Part shown: piece after piece, positions 1 to 12,800 of the stretch
Numbering within the stretch: the first letter of the stretch is position 1
Layout of the letters: each line of letters starts with the position of its first letter
NCBI GenBank assembly: GCA_963281255.1
Contig: OY725500.1
Span: forward strand, 496,001 to 560,000
Length of the DNA stretch: 64,000 nt
Direction: 5' to 3'
Source of the DNA: Aphrocallistes beatrix
Lineage: Eukaryota; Porifera; Hexactinellida; Sceptrulophora; Aphrocallistidae
Translations under genes and position numbers: made by a program
Notes under the pieces: generated by a model
Databases searched by the model: none
The model's input: the letters and a program-made list of their open reading frames with translations, nothing else
Told to the model about the DNA's origin: nothing

Positions 1-220
1 GAAGTTTTATGTTTGCTTTCATTTTAAATAAATTTGCTAACACAAAAATTAACAGCCGAATAAAATATTCACAAATTATTTCTAAATTTGATTTTCAGAA
101 TCTATCAATTTTGATTCATAAAATGAAGGCTAATGTCTATTCCATTAAATTGTAGTCAAACGTGTTGAAATATAGTGTTAGAGTATATACTAAGTGGTTG
201 TGTTATGAATTGATTCAATG

Positions 221-303
221 CAGATTCACATCTCACTACTTTCAACTCAATAAAGACTTTGTACATTACAACAGCACTGATCTGTTCCAGAATATTATTT
301 CAT
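221..303 (+). other. Possible non-coding first exon (copy 1) of the NLR gene
   Basis: This stretch is repeated almost unchanged at 1156-1241. Both copies end at a consensus splice donor (CATGTGAGTT). A good acceptor (ACTTCATAG) lies at 2179, nine bases before the ATG of the NLR gene. The simplest reading is two alternative untranslated leader exons, each with its own upstream promoter, that splice to 2180. No transcript supports this; a local duplication with chance splice signals is the alternative. Confidence 0.35.
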
Positions 304-375
304 GTGAGTTTTGATAATGTTAGCATTTAAAATTTTACTTCTTCATAGTTTTAAAGATAAATAGATTTAATTACC

Positions 376-625
376 GTATTTCCCTGAAAGCGCAGGGGCT
401 CGAATAAGCGCCGGGGCATTTTAGTTCTCTGAACATCATATCAAACTAGTATTCTCAGTAGTGGCATAGATACAAGTGCTTTTTGAAACATTACATTATC
501 CTTTTTTAATAGAACTAACATTCTCAGTTGTGGCAAAAATAAAAGTGTCAGTCAATGTAGTAAACAAAAAAAGAGCGCCGGGTCAAAATAGCGAATGAAA
601 AAAATAAGCGCCGGTTTGTTTGTAA
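376..625. repeat. Degenerate dispersed repeat with GCGCCGG motifs
   Basis: The segment begins with ACCGTATTTCC and holds several GCGCCGG motifs in both halves, resembling decayed terminal repeats of a DNA-transposon derivative. The ends are too eroded to give a target-site duplication. The rest of 1-2178 shows no coding sequence that I can support. Confidence 0.25.
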
Positions 626-1155
626 ACATTTAGTATTACTTTAGCATCAAAGTTATATGTGCATTTGATGGGGCACATCGATACATGTTGCCTCGGGGGT
701 TTTTTAATTGTCTAGGCGGTCCTGATTGCACAGAAAAATAATCGAGTGAAAGAAAAGGGTGTGTAACAACACATCCTATGCAGAGGCCGGCGACACATTT
801 TGAATGAAGTGTGCCAGTTTACCTGTAATGTCAATATATTTATGAACTTGTGTGCCAGTGGCACTCCTGTCTAGGGTTACCGACCTCTGAATACAAATAA
901 ATGTCGGTCTGTCGACCCACAAATATTTTCAACTCCGCGTGCCATCAATTGAGAATCGCGTGCCTTAAGTTGTATCCCTGTTCTATGCAATATCTTAAAT
1001 TTCTGATTTTGAAACTTCGTAATTAATCTAATTCGTACTGATTATATACATATGTATGCTTTTACAACGCGATTCGTTGTAATTTCTGTACGGGAAACCA
1101 GTTTTGACTTTCAATACATCTCAGAGATTTACGCTTAATCTTTATGAATTTTAAT

Positions 1156-1241
1156 GCAGATTCACATCTCGCTACTTTCAACTCAAATAATAGACTTTGT
1201 ATCTACAACAGCACTGATCTGTTCCAGAATACTACTTTCAT
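1156..1241 (+). other. Possible non-coding first exon (copy 2) of the NLR gene
   Basis: This is a near copy of 221-303, with small insertions and the same donor (TTTCATGTGAGTTT). It is closer to the NLR coding exon, with an acceptor at 2179. The same caveats apply as for copy 1. Confidence 0.35.
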
Positions 1242-2188
1242 GTGAGTTTATGATGGTATTAACATTTTATACTTTCTTCTTTACGGTTGTTAAATATACT
1301 ACGTATAAATATATTTAGTTATCCGACGAGAAAATTTTCCTGAATTTGTAATTTGGCTATGAAATTCGTACTAATTTTTTTTGAAAATATAAACTATATA
1401 ATTATCTTTCATTTTCATTAATTAATATAAATTCGCATTGATATATAGTTATGTGTTTACAAGGGAAATTCGTTTGTTTACTAAAGAGAGTCCATTGTTA
1501 CTTGTGCCACAAGTCCAGGAGACATCTGGACCTAAGGTTAGATGTCTGATGGACAAGATTGAGGGATCGCTAGTACTAAGAACCGTATCTATGTGTCTAC
1601 CAGCGTATCTCGACGATAAACTGTCTTAGCAACACACCACTCTGTCACTGAAGAATGTGTGTATGTGACATATCATCTGTCCTGGAAACGAATATAGCAT
1701 TTGGAATTCAATTTAGTTAATTATATTAATGTTTCAAGGAAAGTGAATGTTGGTGCGTGCAATTGGATAATCAAATACTAGGATTAGGTGGCACATTGAA
1801 CCACATTTTAACCAATTTTGTTGAATGGAATGCAAAGTGTCATATCATTCATAGCAAAAACTTTAATAATGTATAAGATTGCTCAGATTTGGCCAATAAT
1901 ACAAGTAATTAATTCTAATAATATCGTTTCTGTAATAAATATAGAAAAGCAGAATTTCCATAATCATTTGAAACAGGTTATGTTTTTTACTTAATTTTAA
2001 GAGATCAGGGCTTACAACTGTTACAAGGTTTAAAATTAATGATTAAGCTACAAGAATACTGATCTCAATTTATCAAAAGAATCAAGGGAACTTTTTAAAA
2101 ATCCTGGCTGGTAGGAAGAAATGTTATGAAGCTACGATGTCCATAATTGTACCGTATTAATTTTAACCTAACTTCATAGATTACGAGT

Positions 2189-5100
2189 ATGGACGACGAA
2201 CTAATCCAGATATCAGCTGTAAAATACTTCGCTGATGCCCTCACAAGAGAAGAAGTTAAGAAGATAGTTTCATTCCTCAATCCACCAGCAGGTTTATTCC
2301 AGGATGTACATAATGGTGCAACTTTAATGGGAACTCTTCGTGTTTGGGATGAACGCAATCCCGATAATATTCATCAAGCAATAGAATCCGTCCGTCCAGA
2401 TCTAATGTCCACAGTACGCAAGATTCATTGGTTAAACGTTCCTTCCGAGCAAAGTCCATTAAATCCAATCCAGACACTAATCAATATCTTGAAAACTGAA
2501 ATAGAGACAGAAGATTGGATTTTGATTGGTACAATAATCCCAGCAGTTTCAAAGGAATCCGAAGTAGAGTCGAAACTAAGAATACTAGCAAACTCAGGTT
2601 ACATAACTTCAGACCTCAAACATGTTAAAAATCTAATGCGTGCAGTAAACCGAATTGACATTGCAATTTCTCTTCAACAACAACAACATTCATTCAGAGA
2701 AATGTCGAATGAATGGTTCATCAAAAAATTCCTAAAAGAGGTCGCGACTATTGAGAGAAACCTAGAGGAGGGGCGTGAGTGTCTGCGAAAGTATATTGTA
2801 ACTCTGAACAGGAAAATTAAACAAGTTCTAGACGACGAGGAAGATGTGGATATAGAATCGGTGTATATTCCTCTCACAATTGTGAACCAGAAACCTCGTG
2901 AAGTGAAACTGGAGGATGAAACTACGTACAATGAAATCGCCTTCCTCAGAAAGATCGCTAAAAAAGCGATTGAAATAGATCCAGTTGACTTCACTGAAGA
3001 ATTAATGCAATACGATGCGTCTACTCCACAAATATGGTGTCTGATAGGCAACCCTGGTAGCGGGAAAACATTCCTCTGCCATCGAACTGCCATCCGATTT
3101 GGTAGCAATGAACTCTCACAATTTTCCTACTGCGTCACTATTCCTTGTCGCCAACAGGAGTGGCATCAAATGGAACAGTCGAGGGAAAAAGCAGGATTGT
3201 CCGTAAACGGAGACTTCATACAGGAATGGCTCTCCCTTTCAATGCCGATCGGTCCCAGTTGGACGAAACAGCTCTCCAAGCATATCCTCGAAACAGATGG
3301 ACACCAACTTTTGATCATCATCGACAGCTTAGATGAATTCACACAGCAAGTCCTATTTCAGAATACTCTCCTATTTCTCCTTCTCAATCGGAGATGTCTG
3401 ACACAATCGACCATAATCCTGACCAGTAGACCAGGAGCCTACACCTCCATCTCTTCTTCCCATCACCTCAAGATCGACCGTTTCTATCAGGTCCTCGGTT
3501 TCTCCCCGGAAAATCGTGATAAATATTTCATTTCTCAGTTGAAGAAAGAAGCTCAACTCAAGCAATTAGAGAAACTGTTCCATCTACACGAAGAGTTGAA
3601 ACAACTGACTCTAGTCCCAGTAAACGCTTCCTTATTTGCATCCCTCATTCGAGGTTCAGATAGTATCCATGCACAGACCCTAACCTACCTCTACTCCGAA
3701 CTGATAACCTATCTTATACGCCGCCAGTTGTCCAGAATGAATTTAACGGAACTGGCGAAGAAGACAAGTCTGTTCAATCTCCCTCCCAACGTCCTGGAAT
3801 GTTTATTCGAGATAGGAGAGTTAGCTTACTTCGGAGTGTCTACTCGTCAACTAACTTCCTCGAAGGACATTCTGTTGAAGGTGGGCAAACGTGAGAAGAG
3901 ATGCCAGTGCTTGGGACTAGCACAGGAATATTTCAAGAGAGACCAGGAGGGAGTTATTATCCGTGTTTGGTCGTTTGCTCACCTGACTATTCAAGAGTTT
4001 GTGGGGGCAGTCTGGTTGAAAATGTCTTCGTTTGGCGATCAATGTCTTAGTACTCGTTACATCGTCCATTCAGATGAGTTCTTTGCCATATTCAAAATGG
4101 TCATTCGATTTGTTTGTGGATTATTGTTGGAAAACTCAAAACATGTCCTCCACGTTCTCTACAAATATTTACCACCAACTCCGATTCCGATGGATCAAAT
4201 GCCAAAAATAACTCAATTCAGAATATCCAAAAATTTATCAGAATACATGGGCTGGGAAATGTTTACCCAAAATTTCGTTCAGTTATCTGAAATGTTAATT
4301 GAATCAAACCTGCATTCCACATCTTCTGTATTTTTCGGTTTATTCAAATATCTTCCACAAAATCTTTATTTCTATTTGAGGGGGGCTTCTCCGAATGAAT
4401 GGCACTGTTTTCTAAGATCCCTACGTCTCCTCCACTCCATCCAACTAATCTACTTACACAATGTGTACGTGACTCCAACTCAGTTCCGTTCTCTACTCAC
4501 AGAACTGAGTTCATGTTCTCTCACATACTTAGCTGTGGAGTTTTTTGGGAATATTTCTACACTATATCAGTACACTGAGATAATCAATGAAATTCCGCTG
4601 CCATCTGCCACTAAGATTAGCTTACATCTCTATTGGGCTAAGTTTGATTCTAGTTCTGACATTGTGTCTGCTCACATTTTTCAATCATTCTCAAGTTTGA
4701 GTTTATTCCGTTCTGAATTGTCACCTGAGTTTCTGCAGCCGATAGCGAAACAACTAATTTATACAGACTTATTTTTATTGGAACCTCGTAATTCCAATCA
4801 ATTTAAAACTTTGTTTCCTCACCTCTACACGGCTACACAACTAACTTCTCTGCATCTTATTGATATTCCCGATAAGTATAAGCAGCAGCTACGAACTCTA
4901 CTACCTCAGCTAACGAACCTACAAGAGATAACATTAGTATCAAGAACAGAATCTTACTCATTGCTACCCTACCTCAGCAGTTACTCCTGTATCAAGTACT
5001 TAGATGTAGATAAAGGTTTGATGTTTAGTTTGGGTGTTTCAAGAAATGAAACTGAGGCAGTGGAAGGAGATAATCTCCTACAAATTCTGAATAACAGCAA

Positions 5101-5548
5101 ACAACATCTGAGAGTGCTTAAATTGTTTCATTTTTGTCTTACAGAACAGAAGAGAGCTGATCAATTCCTCACTTCTCTACACCATTGCACTAACCTAGTA
5201 CAGATTGAGTTACGATACACTACACTAGAACCTGAAGACATCACTCTCTGGAGTATAGCAATGAGTAGAATGAGATTATTAGTATATTTGGAACTAAATG
5301 ATGTCTCAATTAAAGATTCTGGGATTCTACATCTGTGTAGTGGACTTCTACACCATCCAAACATTCAGCGTATTCATGTAAAAGACGAAGACCTGAGTTC
5401 TAACTCCTGCATTCCACTCATACACCTCATACCCACTCTATTACCGATAAAGACACTTATTATTGGAAGATCATTCTCTAAACCAAATCCCGAATATCTC
5501 GAGCGCCTCAAGCAGATAGCTAAACTGTATTCTGTGGACTTTAACTAA
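2189..5548 (+). CDS. NACHT-LRR (NLR-like) receptor
   Basis: A STAND-class ATPase of 1119 aa in one uninterrupted coding exon. Residues 1-85 are helical and look like a death-fold domain (for example HQAIESVRPDLMSTVRKIHW). A helical linker (about 90-230) leads to a NACHT domain: Walker A GNPGSGKT near 287-294, Walker B LLIIIDSLDEF near 374-384, and the sensor-type LTSRPG near 410-415. Winged-helix/NAIP-like helices follow. From about 740 to the end there are degenerate leucine-rich repeats (LTSLHLIDIP and similar). Known NLRs of this layout are cytosolic sensors that oligomerise on ligand binding and recruit death-fold partners; the ligand here is unknown. The start is the first ATG after a splice acceptor at 2179 (two possible leader exons at 221 and 1156). 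The Walker residues look intact, so the gene appears functional. NLRs of this kind are expanded in sponges and cnidarians. Confidence 0.9.
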   Translation: MDDELIQISAVKYFADALTREEVKKIVSFLNPPAGLFQDVHNGATLMGTLRVWDERNPDNIHQAIESVRPDLMSTVRKIHWLNVPSEQSPLNPIQTLINILKTEIETEDWILIGTIIPAVSKESEVESKLRILANSGYITSDLKHVKNLMRAVNRIDIAISLQQQQHSFREMSNEWFIKKFLKEVATIERNLEEGRECLRKYIVTLNRKIKQVLDDEEDVDIESVYIPLTIVNQKPREVKLEDETTYNEIAFLRKIAKKAIEIDPVDFTEELMQYDASTPQIWCLIGNPGSGKTFLCHRTAIRFGSNELSQFSYCVTIPCRQQEWHQMEQSREKAGLSVNGDFIQEWLSLSMPIGPSWTKQLSKHILETDGHQLLIIIDSLDEFTQQVLFQNTLLFLLLNRRCLTQSTIILTSRPGAYTSISSSHHLKIDRFYQVLGFSPENRDKYFISQLKKEAQLKQLEKLFHLHEELKQLTLVPVNASLFASLIRGSDSIHAQTLTYLYSELITYLIRRQLSRMNLTELAKKTSLFNLPPNVLECLFEIGELAYFGVSTRQLTSSKDILLKVGKREKRCQCLGLAQEYFKRDQEGVIIRVWSFAHLTIQEFVGAVWLKMSSFGDQCLSTRYIVHSDEFFAIFKMVIRFVCGLLLENSKHVLHVLYKYLPPTPIPMDQMPKITQFRISKNLSEYMGWEMFTQNFVQLSEMLIESNLHSTSSVFFGLFKYLPQNLYFYLRGASPNEWHCFLRSLRLLHSIQLIYLHNVYVTPTQFRSLLTELSSCSLTYLAVEFFGNISTLYQYTEIINEIPLPSATKISLHLYWAKFDSSSDIVSAHIFQSFSSLSLFRSELSPEFLQPIAKQLIYTDLFLLEPRNSNQFKTLFPHLYTATQLTSLHLIDIPDKYKQQLRTLLPQLTNLQEITLVSRTESYSLLPYLSSYSCIKYLDVDKGLMFSLGVSRNETEAVEGDNLLQILNNSKQHLRVLKLFHFCLTEQKRADQFLTSLHHCTNLVQIELRYTTLEPEDITLWSIAMSRMRLLVYLELNDVSIKDSGILHLCSGLLHHPNIQRIHVKDEDLSSNSCIPLIHLIPTLLPIKTLIIGRSFSKPNPEYLERLKQIAKLYSVDFN

Positions 5549-6893
5549 TAGTTCTAGTTCCCTATTATACGTATTTTCCTATCTTGTTGTTATGATTTAT
5601 TTCTATGTATTGCTTATGATTGTGGCAATGTTAGTAGAGAATGCATTAGTTTGACATAGTGGTTAGTATTCTTAATTCTCTAATATGTAAACTCAACTGC
5701 TCAGTGGTTTACCTATAACATAAATACCTAAAGTTGTTCCATGGCAACCACACTCACTATCTTGGTGCGCGAGGAGTAAACGAGCAATCTTACCCTAGCA
5801 ACCACTCTTACAACCATCAAGTTCCTACTGACATATTTGGCGCGGAAAGATTAGAAACTGTTTTTGTCATTAGACTCCTCTAAAAGAGGATCCACTCGAC
5901 AAAGATAAATAGACGTTATTCCGCTTAATCGGGACACTTTGGTCTCAGATCTTTTGTCCCAATTAGATGGAGTTCCCAATTAACCCAAGTGGGAGAATTA
6001 GGGGAAATAGGCTTTTTTTAATAATCTTAAAATCTCTTTATTCTAAGTTTCTAGCAACCACTCTTAACAGTCTCCGTTAAGTTCCTACGTCGCACCTGTA
6101 GTGAGTAGATTAAGAGAGATTACTCATTCTCAGAGGAATTAGACTCCTGAAAGGGAGAATCCACTCAGACAGAGGAATACGATTTCTCACTGCAGTCAAA
6201 TTCCATCTCAGACACCTTGGCTGATACTGCAGGGCAGTAGCCAATGGTCTGGTTGGTCGGTTTCAACCTGCTTTGACCAATTCAGCCCACAAAGGACCAT
6301 TCTGTACGTCGGACTAGTTTGAACTAACCACTTTTTAGTCCTAACCGGACCATTTCACACCTAGTGTCTACGGCCTTGTAGTCATTGTTGTTAGCTTCTG
6401 TGTATGGGAACCATTCCGTTCCTGGAGACTTGTCCCGATTAAGCGGAGTTGATTGTACGAATTTCTCACTGCAGTAAATTATATCTCTGACACTGTCATT
6501 ATTATTTCTCCTCAAACCAAAGCTTAAACATCTAAATTAGACTGATTTTCACTAAATTTACAAAAAGATGTCACGTTCACATTTTGCTTGTCGTATACCC
6601 CAATATTTAGTGCAGTACCTATATGGAGATTCCCTTAATGTGTGCATTCCTTGCTTGAATATTGTTTTCTTAATTTGTACTTGTGGCAATATTTAGATTA
6701 AACCTAAAAATATATTGGAAGTCATGTTTTGTAAAATATTTAATAACTTAAATAGACTCGAATAGAAATACAGAGAAGTAGAGAGAGTTAGAGTAGCGAC
6801 TTTACAAGAATAAAACTAAGTTTGAGTGTCGTATCAGTTCATGCTGTAGTCCGTATTTACAGAGAGAGAAAGAAGAGAGAAAAGTTAAAAGAA
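5549..6893. other. Intergenic stretch, repeat-rich
   Basis: This lies between the convergent NLR gene (+) and the terminal exon of the ankyrin-kinase gene (-). It holds a pogo-type MITE split in two (5914-6457). No coding exon was recognised. Confidence 0.6.
5914..6457. mobile_element. pogo-type MITE, split by an insertion
   Basis: The left part (TTCCGCTTAATCGGGAC...) and right part (GGAGACTTGTCCCGATTAAG...) match the two halves of the MITEs at 25943 and 35692, which are about 140-175 bp long. Here they are separated by roughly 350 bp of unrelated sequence, indicating a later insertion or rearrangement. Confidence 0.5.
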
Positions 6894-9800
6894 TTATTTC
6901 AGGAATTGGGAAGACAGGAGTCGCTTTGCGCTGGGTCGGTTCTTTGGGTCTCTAAGGAAAATATTCATAAATGCAAGAATATAATAGCATTTATACTTAT
7001 TATGTTTAATAGTTGTTCTTACTGTCGCTATATCGAAATACCCATTTCAATTTGCACACCGAAACACAGAAGTCTCGTTCAATTTAAGTATTTTAAAAAG
7101 TTGCTTCGTAGCAAACAAAGTCGACTCCGCTTAATAGGGTCACATCGGTCAGAGGATATTTTGGCCCGATTAAGTGGAGAACCTATTAACCGAAAATATT
7201 TTGTATCAGTTTCTATGTGTGAGAACTGTTCCGATCCTGCCAAAAGTGATCCGATCCTATTAAGCGGAGTCGACTGTATTTTGAAAGTTTTCACATATTC
7301 CGAACTATTATTCCTCATATAACAATAAAATAAAATTTCTAGATACGCATCTCGAAATAGAAGCTATTTTCTTGGACTTAGCTGTAGCGAGAATGTTTGC
7401 TTTATCGATTTATTTTCAACTCACTTTTGAAGACATTTCTCTACGAATTCCTTTGCTCCGTCTGAGAATGTGTCGGGTAGGTTGGGCAGGTCGTAACCCA
7501 TTCCAATCCTGAACAGAGCTGCTTCAGGAGACAACCCGTTGAGAGCCCTACACGTACGTATCTCAAGTCAGATGTTGGAAATGTAGTATAGCGAGTAGAT
7601 TCTGATATTCTTATACACACAACCATGGATGGTTTCGTAGCACAGAATTCTGAGATTATCCGTAGAATCGTGAGATTTAGTTTCACTTACTACTCAAATG
7701 ATCTTCAATCTGTTTCTTCGTACATTGATAACCATCGACACCAAATTGTGTCACGCGACACAATTTAGTAGCAGGCGCATGGTCCATATAGGATTTTACT
7801 TTAGTAAATTGTGTCGCGTGCCACTATTTGGTGGCGATTTTATCAAGGTAGGATGAAACAGATTGAAAGGAGTATGGAAGAATGAATTAAGAGAGTATAG
7901 TATTGTATAGCTAACTCACCATGGAGGTTTTCCTGTGGCCATTTCGAATACAGTGCATCCAATACTCCTAGACAATACAAAGTTATTTACGTCATTCATC
8001 GCCATGTTTTTGCATGGATACAAATACACTTAACTCCCGTCATAACGAAGCAATTGTCGCGTTAATAATGGAACATAACAATAGCACATTGCGGTCGTCA
8101 AGGGCCTCGTTATGACGGGAGTTAGTATAGTCAGTGCTTAGCCGTACCAGACATCTGCTTTTTCATTGTACTCCTCTTCTCTGATCACCTCAGGCGCCAT
8201 CCAATACACAGTCCCCTTCATTGACTTGCAGAGCATGTTGAACTTCTCATAGGAGAGCTAGATACGCAATGGAATGCAATGACTATTAATAGAACTTGAT
8301 ACAGATGTACAGTTCTATGTACACAAGTACAGTGGATACTCTATATAGGAATAAACGGGAATCGGAATAAGACCTAGGTAAAATTGGAGGGAGAGAGAAA
8401 GTGAGCATTTTAAGTTAGAATAGTGTTCAATTGAGTGTGAAAGTGGAATTTTTATTCGTAAGGGGGGTACTGTGTGGTATTTTAGGTCTTAATCATACTT
8501 AGCAGTTTTTAGGTCTTATTCCAGCGACTCGAATAAACTATTAGGAATATACACCATGGATATTTTCCCCAGCCCTGGTTTGCATTTGTCAGAATCTTGA
8601 AGTTGTCATTAGTCAGAATTTTCTTCACTGCCGTTTGTCAGAATCAGTTTTATTGAGTTCTGACTTAGGAATATAAAGTCAGAATAAAACTGATTCTGAC
8701 AAATGCAGCGTCCCTGATTTGGTCAAATTCACAAAACCAATGTTAAATCTGTACTCGCATTGCAATGGATAAGAATGGTTACCGTAGAGGTCTCATTGTC
8801 TCTGAATGCCCTGGCACAGCCAAAGTCTATCAGCTTGATACAACCACTCGGCTCCACCATAATGTTGTCTCCCTTCACATCTCTAAAATAGATTCATAAG
8901 TTCGATAGAATAATTCGTTCAAAGATATTAAACATGACTCAATTTTGAACATTTTACTATTAATAAGAAAACGCATGGGAATGAACCTGTGTATAACAGT
9001 ACGGGAGTGCAGGTACTCTACACCACTGACGATCTGTCGTGTATAATTGCGGAGACAGGATTCTTCGAAAGGTCCGAATCTATTAATGGGGAAGAGAAAC
9101 AGTATTAATGTCTGAACTCGAGTGAAGGAACAAATTCTGAAAATTTGCATAATAATATTTAAGGATTAATGAAATCCATAACAACTGAATGAATATAAAA
9201 GAATTAATTATTAACACACGATTTGAGTAGCTTGCTTATGGAACCTCCAGCTACGAACTCCATGAATATATTCACAGTCATATCGTCAAGACAGGAGCCC
9301 AGGTATTTCACGATATTCTCATGTGTCAGTCTCTTCAATACATCTACCTCTGTCTTGACAAGTTCGTATTGCTACAAATGTAAACAAAATACTCATAAAA
9401 CAAACAATAATACATCATATCAACAAGTTGAATAGTAAATAATAAGAATTTCTGAAAAGAGATTCGTATACAAAAGTCTAACCAACCTTCTGAGCTTTAT
9501 CCAAGTCAAAGTAGTTGAGTTCGATCTGTTTCACGGCTATTATCATGCCTTTATCCAGTGTTAACCCCCTCACCACCTGACAATGTTAGATAGAATTACA
9601 ACAAAAACTCCAAAGGGACAAGGGGGGTAGGAGATAGCAAAGTGTGACAGTCCTTTGTTGTATTACAAGATGTCAAAAAGCGTGACATAGGGAAGGGGGG
9701 GGGGGTCTAAAATCGGAGAACTTTGCGTTACGTATCGTTTGAAAGAACCCCAATAATATTTACCTCGAAATATTGAACATTATTCTCCACTTCCAAATAT

Positions 9801-12800
9801 TTCAATATTTCAATCAAATAAAGCTAACAGAACCTCTGGATAATGCTAATATATGACCATATAAGGAGATATTCTACTACATCTGTTAGTGCATACTCAC
9901 AGTTCCATAAGCTCCTATTCCCAGCACAGCTCCTCTTTTCCACCGAATAACCTCAGTTCCTTCTTCATCGTCAATCTCGTCCTCCCCTTCATTCTCATTC
10001 ACCTCTGAGATGAGGTGAGATCTCTGTGAGGCCATTCGGGACATGAAAGAAGTCTTGGACTGTGTTATTCTGCTCTTAGACTTGCCCAGTACGGATACGA
10101 TTTCCTAGTCCAGGTAGAGGTAGCATTTTAATGTAGCTTAATTAACGAGAGTTTTAGATGTGAAACTAGACGCAAGTACTAACATACTGTACAGTATGGT
10201 TAACCTCTGTATTATCAAGATGTACTTAAAATTTGTCAAATTAGCTTTCTAATAAGCAATTGTTTGGAGACAAATCCTAGATATTATGAGAGTTGTTGAT
10301 TTCCTTACAGAGTGCCTGAAGGGGAAAAGTTCCTATTCTAGTTGAGTTTTATGAAAAATGTTAACACTCTACAAGTTCTCAGTTTGTTAGAAATAGAACA
10401 GAGGTCTTAACTTAAATGTAGAGTATACTACTAATTAATTGTAGATTACGGTTACCCAAAGCTTCCATAATAATCCTAGAAATATGAATACTCACATCGC
10501 TGTTGACTGCTTCCTTCTCAATATCTGGGATGGAAGGACACTCCCTGATCCCTTCTTCAGCTGAGACAGGATGGAGAGGAGACTGAGTGAATTCTTTGCA
10601 CGGCAGTTGTGAGAAGAAGTTTGCTTGCAGAGGAGGGAAGGAGGTACGCGGGTGCTTGTCTATCAGAGGAGAGGTGGGGTTTGGGAGGATTGCCCCCTCG
10701 ACTGATGCGATCAGAGGATTGGGTAGAATCTAAACAGAGATTCGTCTCAGATAGAATATATTAAGGAGAGATCGAACAACCAACACTGTGTATTTAGTGA
10801 ATCTTTGTACAAAATATATCCATACAAACAACACGGAGAATAAAAAGTTTGTAGCAAATATTCAACATTTATTAACTGATCGTACAGTGGTACAGCATTA
10901 ATAGAGAATCTTAAAGTTTATTTTTACAGAATATGTTCATAATTCCAGATAATACGAATAGATATTTTATCTCGTACGGAGGAAAATACATGTCAATACT
11001 CCAGTTAATACTAATTCCGGATAATAAAAACAAATTTCGACCTGGTGTCGTATTAAAACCCTTAAATTATCTGGAGTCATTTCTATTTATAGCAAAGACC
11101 CCACACTTCTAAGGTTTCCCCGCCCAAAATGACTTAACCGGAAATGAGTTAGCAAAGATCTAGCTCCATTGTTAACTAGGTTCTACAGCAGTTAAACTCG
11201 ATACGTTGCTAGAGTTTACCACGTGTGTGTACTACTCACAGAATGTCTTGAGTTAGCTCTGCTCCTCACCACAGGAGTGTGTGGAGATGAAGCTCTTAGT
11301 CTTGGAGAGTTCACGACTTGATTGACAAGAGTCTCCTCTTTACTCACAGAACTTGAAGGTATTTCCTTGGGTCGATAAGATTTGGGAGAGGTGTTAGCTA
11401 TCGTCGTGGGAGGTCTGTGGGTTAGAGAACTGCATCGACCGAATATAGCCTCATCCATGATTATCTCTGATTCTTTCGTATTCTGAAGATTGTTGTCACT
11501 GAGACTTTTTGAAAGACTTAGAACATCGCAGGATTTGGATCTGTTAAAATAATCAGATTTGAAATTAAATACACAAAAAATAGATTAAATAAATCTTAAT
11601 TGGGACAAATACCCAGAAAAGGAATATATTTTTCGAGAAATGAATAGAATAATCGCAGAAAGAAGTAAGTAACTCAAAGTTAAATGATAAAAATCGCTTT
11701 TACATGTAAATCTGAGAACTGGGAATGAAATCTCGATGTGTACTTGACATACTTGCCAACTTTCCCGTTTTTGGCGGGACGTCCCACTTTTTTTACTCTT
11801 CTATCGAGCTAATTTTCTCGAATGTCCCGCTTTTACATGAAATTTCCCCATTATGTCCCGCGAAATTCAACACTGCGTCCCGCTTTTATCATGGCTCAGT
11901 TTATCATGCATGTATTGTGAAGGGAGTTAGTAGGATTCTTGTATTAACCAATTCAATTTGATTCTATCTCGACGCAAGCTACCTAGTTCTGAGAGAAGTC
12001 TGCTTCTCTGGGTTGGAGATAGATCTGGCTGGACTGATTGAAGGAAGAAACTTCTCTTCATTGTTATGGGACAAACTGCTCTTCCTTAACGATGCAGATA
12101 GGTTAGTGGAATGTTCTTCCACAGAGCAGCGTCGAGACCTTGTGAGGTGAGGGGATTCGGAGAGACGAGGAAGAGAGACGTGGGAGGAGACAGAACCCAG
12201 GGGAGTCACGGGTCTGGGAGGAATAGGAGAGTCTACGACTGGGTTTGCTTCAGAAGTATCCTCGAGAGAATTCTCTATCTCTTGTTCTGATGACAGTCTA
12301 TATTGAAATAGTAAATAAACCACAGTCTTTCCTAGAATAAATGCTGGAGGTTTAACGTCCATGAAAAAATAAGGATTCGGATTAAGTGAACTTAAATTTA
12401 ACATAAGTTCTTCGTATCATGAAAAAACTCCCATAAAAATAAAATAGTCGACTCCGCTTAATAGGGTCACTGTTTAATTGGGTTAACCGCTTAATCGGGC
12501 CACTTTTGGCAGGACCGGAATAGCTCTCACACATATAAGCTAATACAAAATATTTCCGGTTAATAAGGTTCTCAGCTTAATCGGGCCAAAAAGTCCTCTG
12601 ACAGATGTGGCCCTATTAAGCGGAGTCGACTGTACTCGAACTAAAGACTAGAACTGATTCCTAGTATTCCCTTGTCATTCTACACAGAACTCACCCATCA
12701 TGCGGTATGTCGTGAATATCATCATCCACTGGTACAGGTAGGGTAACTGCACTGCTACATCTCTGCAGGGTGGAGAGATCAGGAGATATCTCATCTTCTG

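Noticed and set aside
6822-7322. 166-residue + strand open frame
   Set aside because: It runs across the antisense last kinase exon and a pogo MITE, with no recognisable domain.
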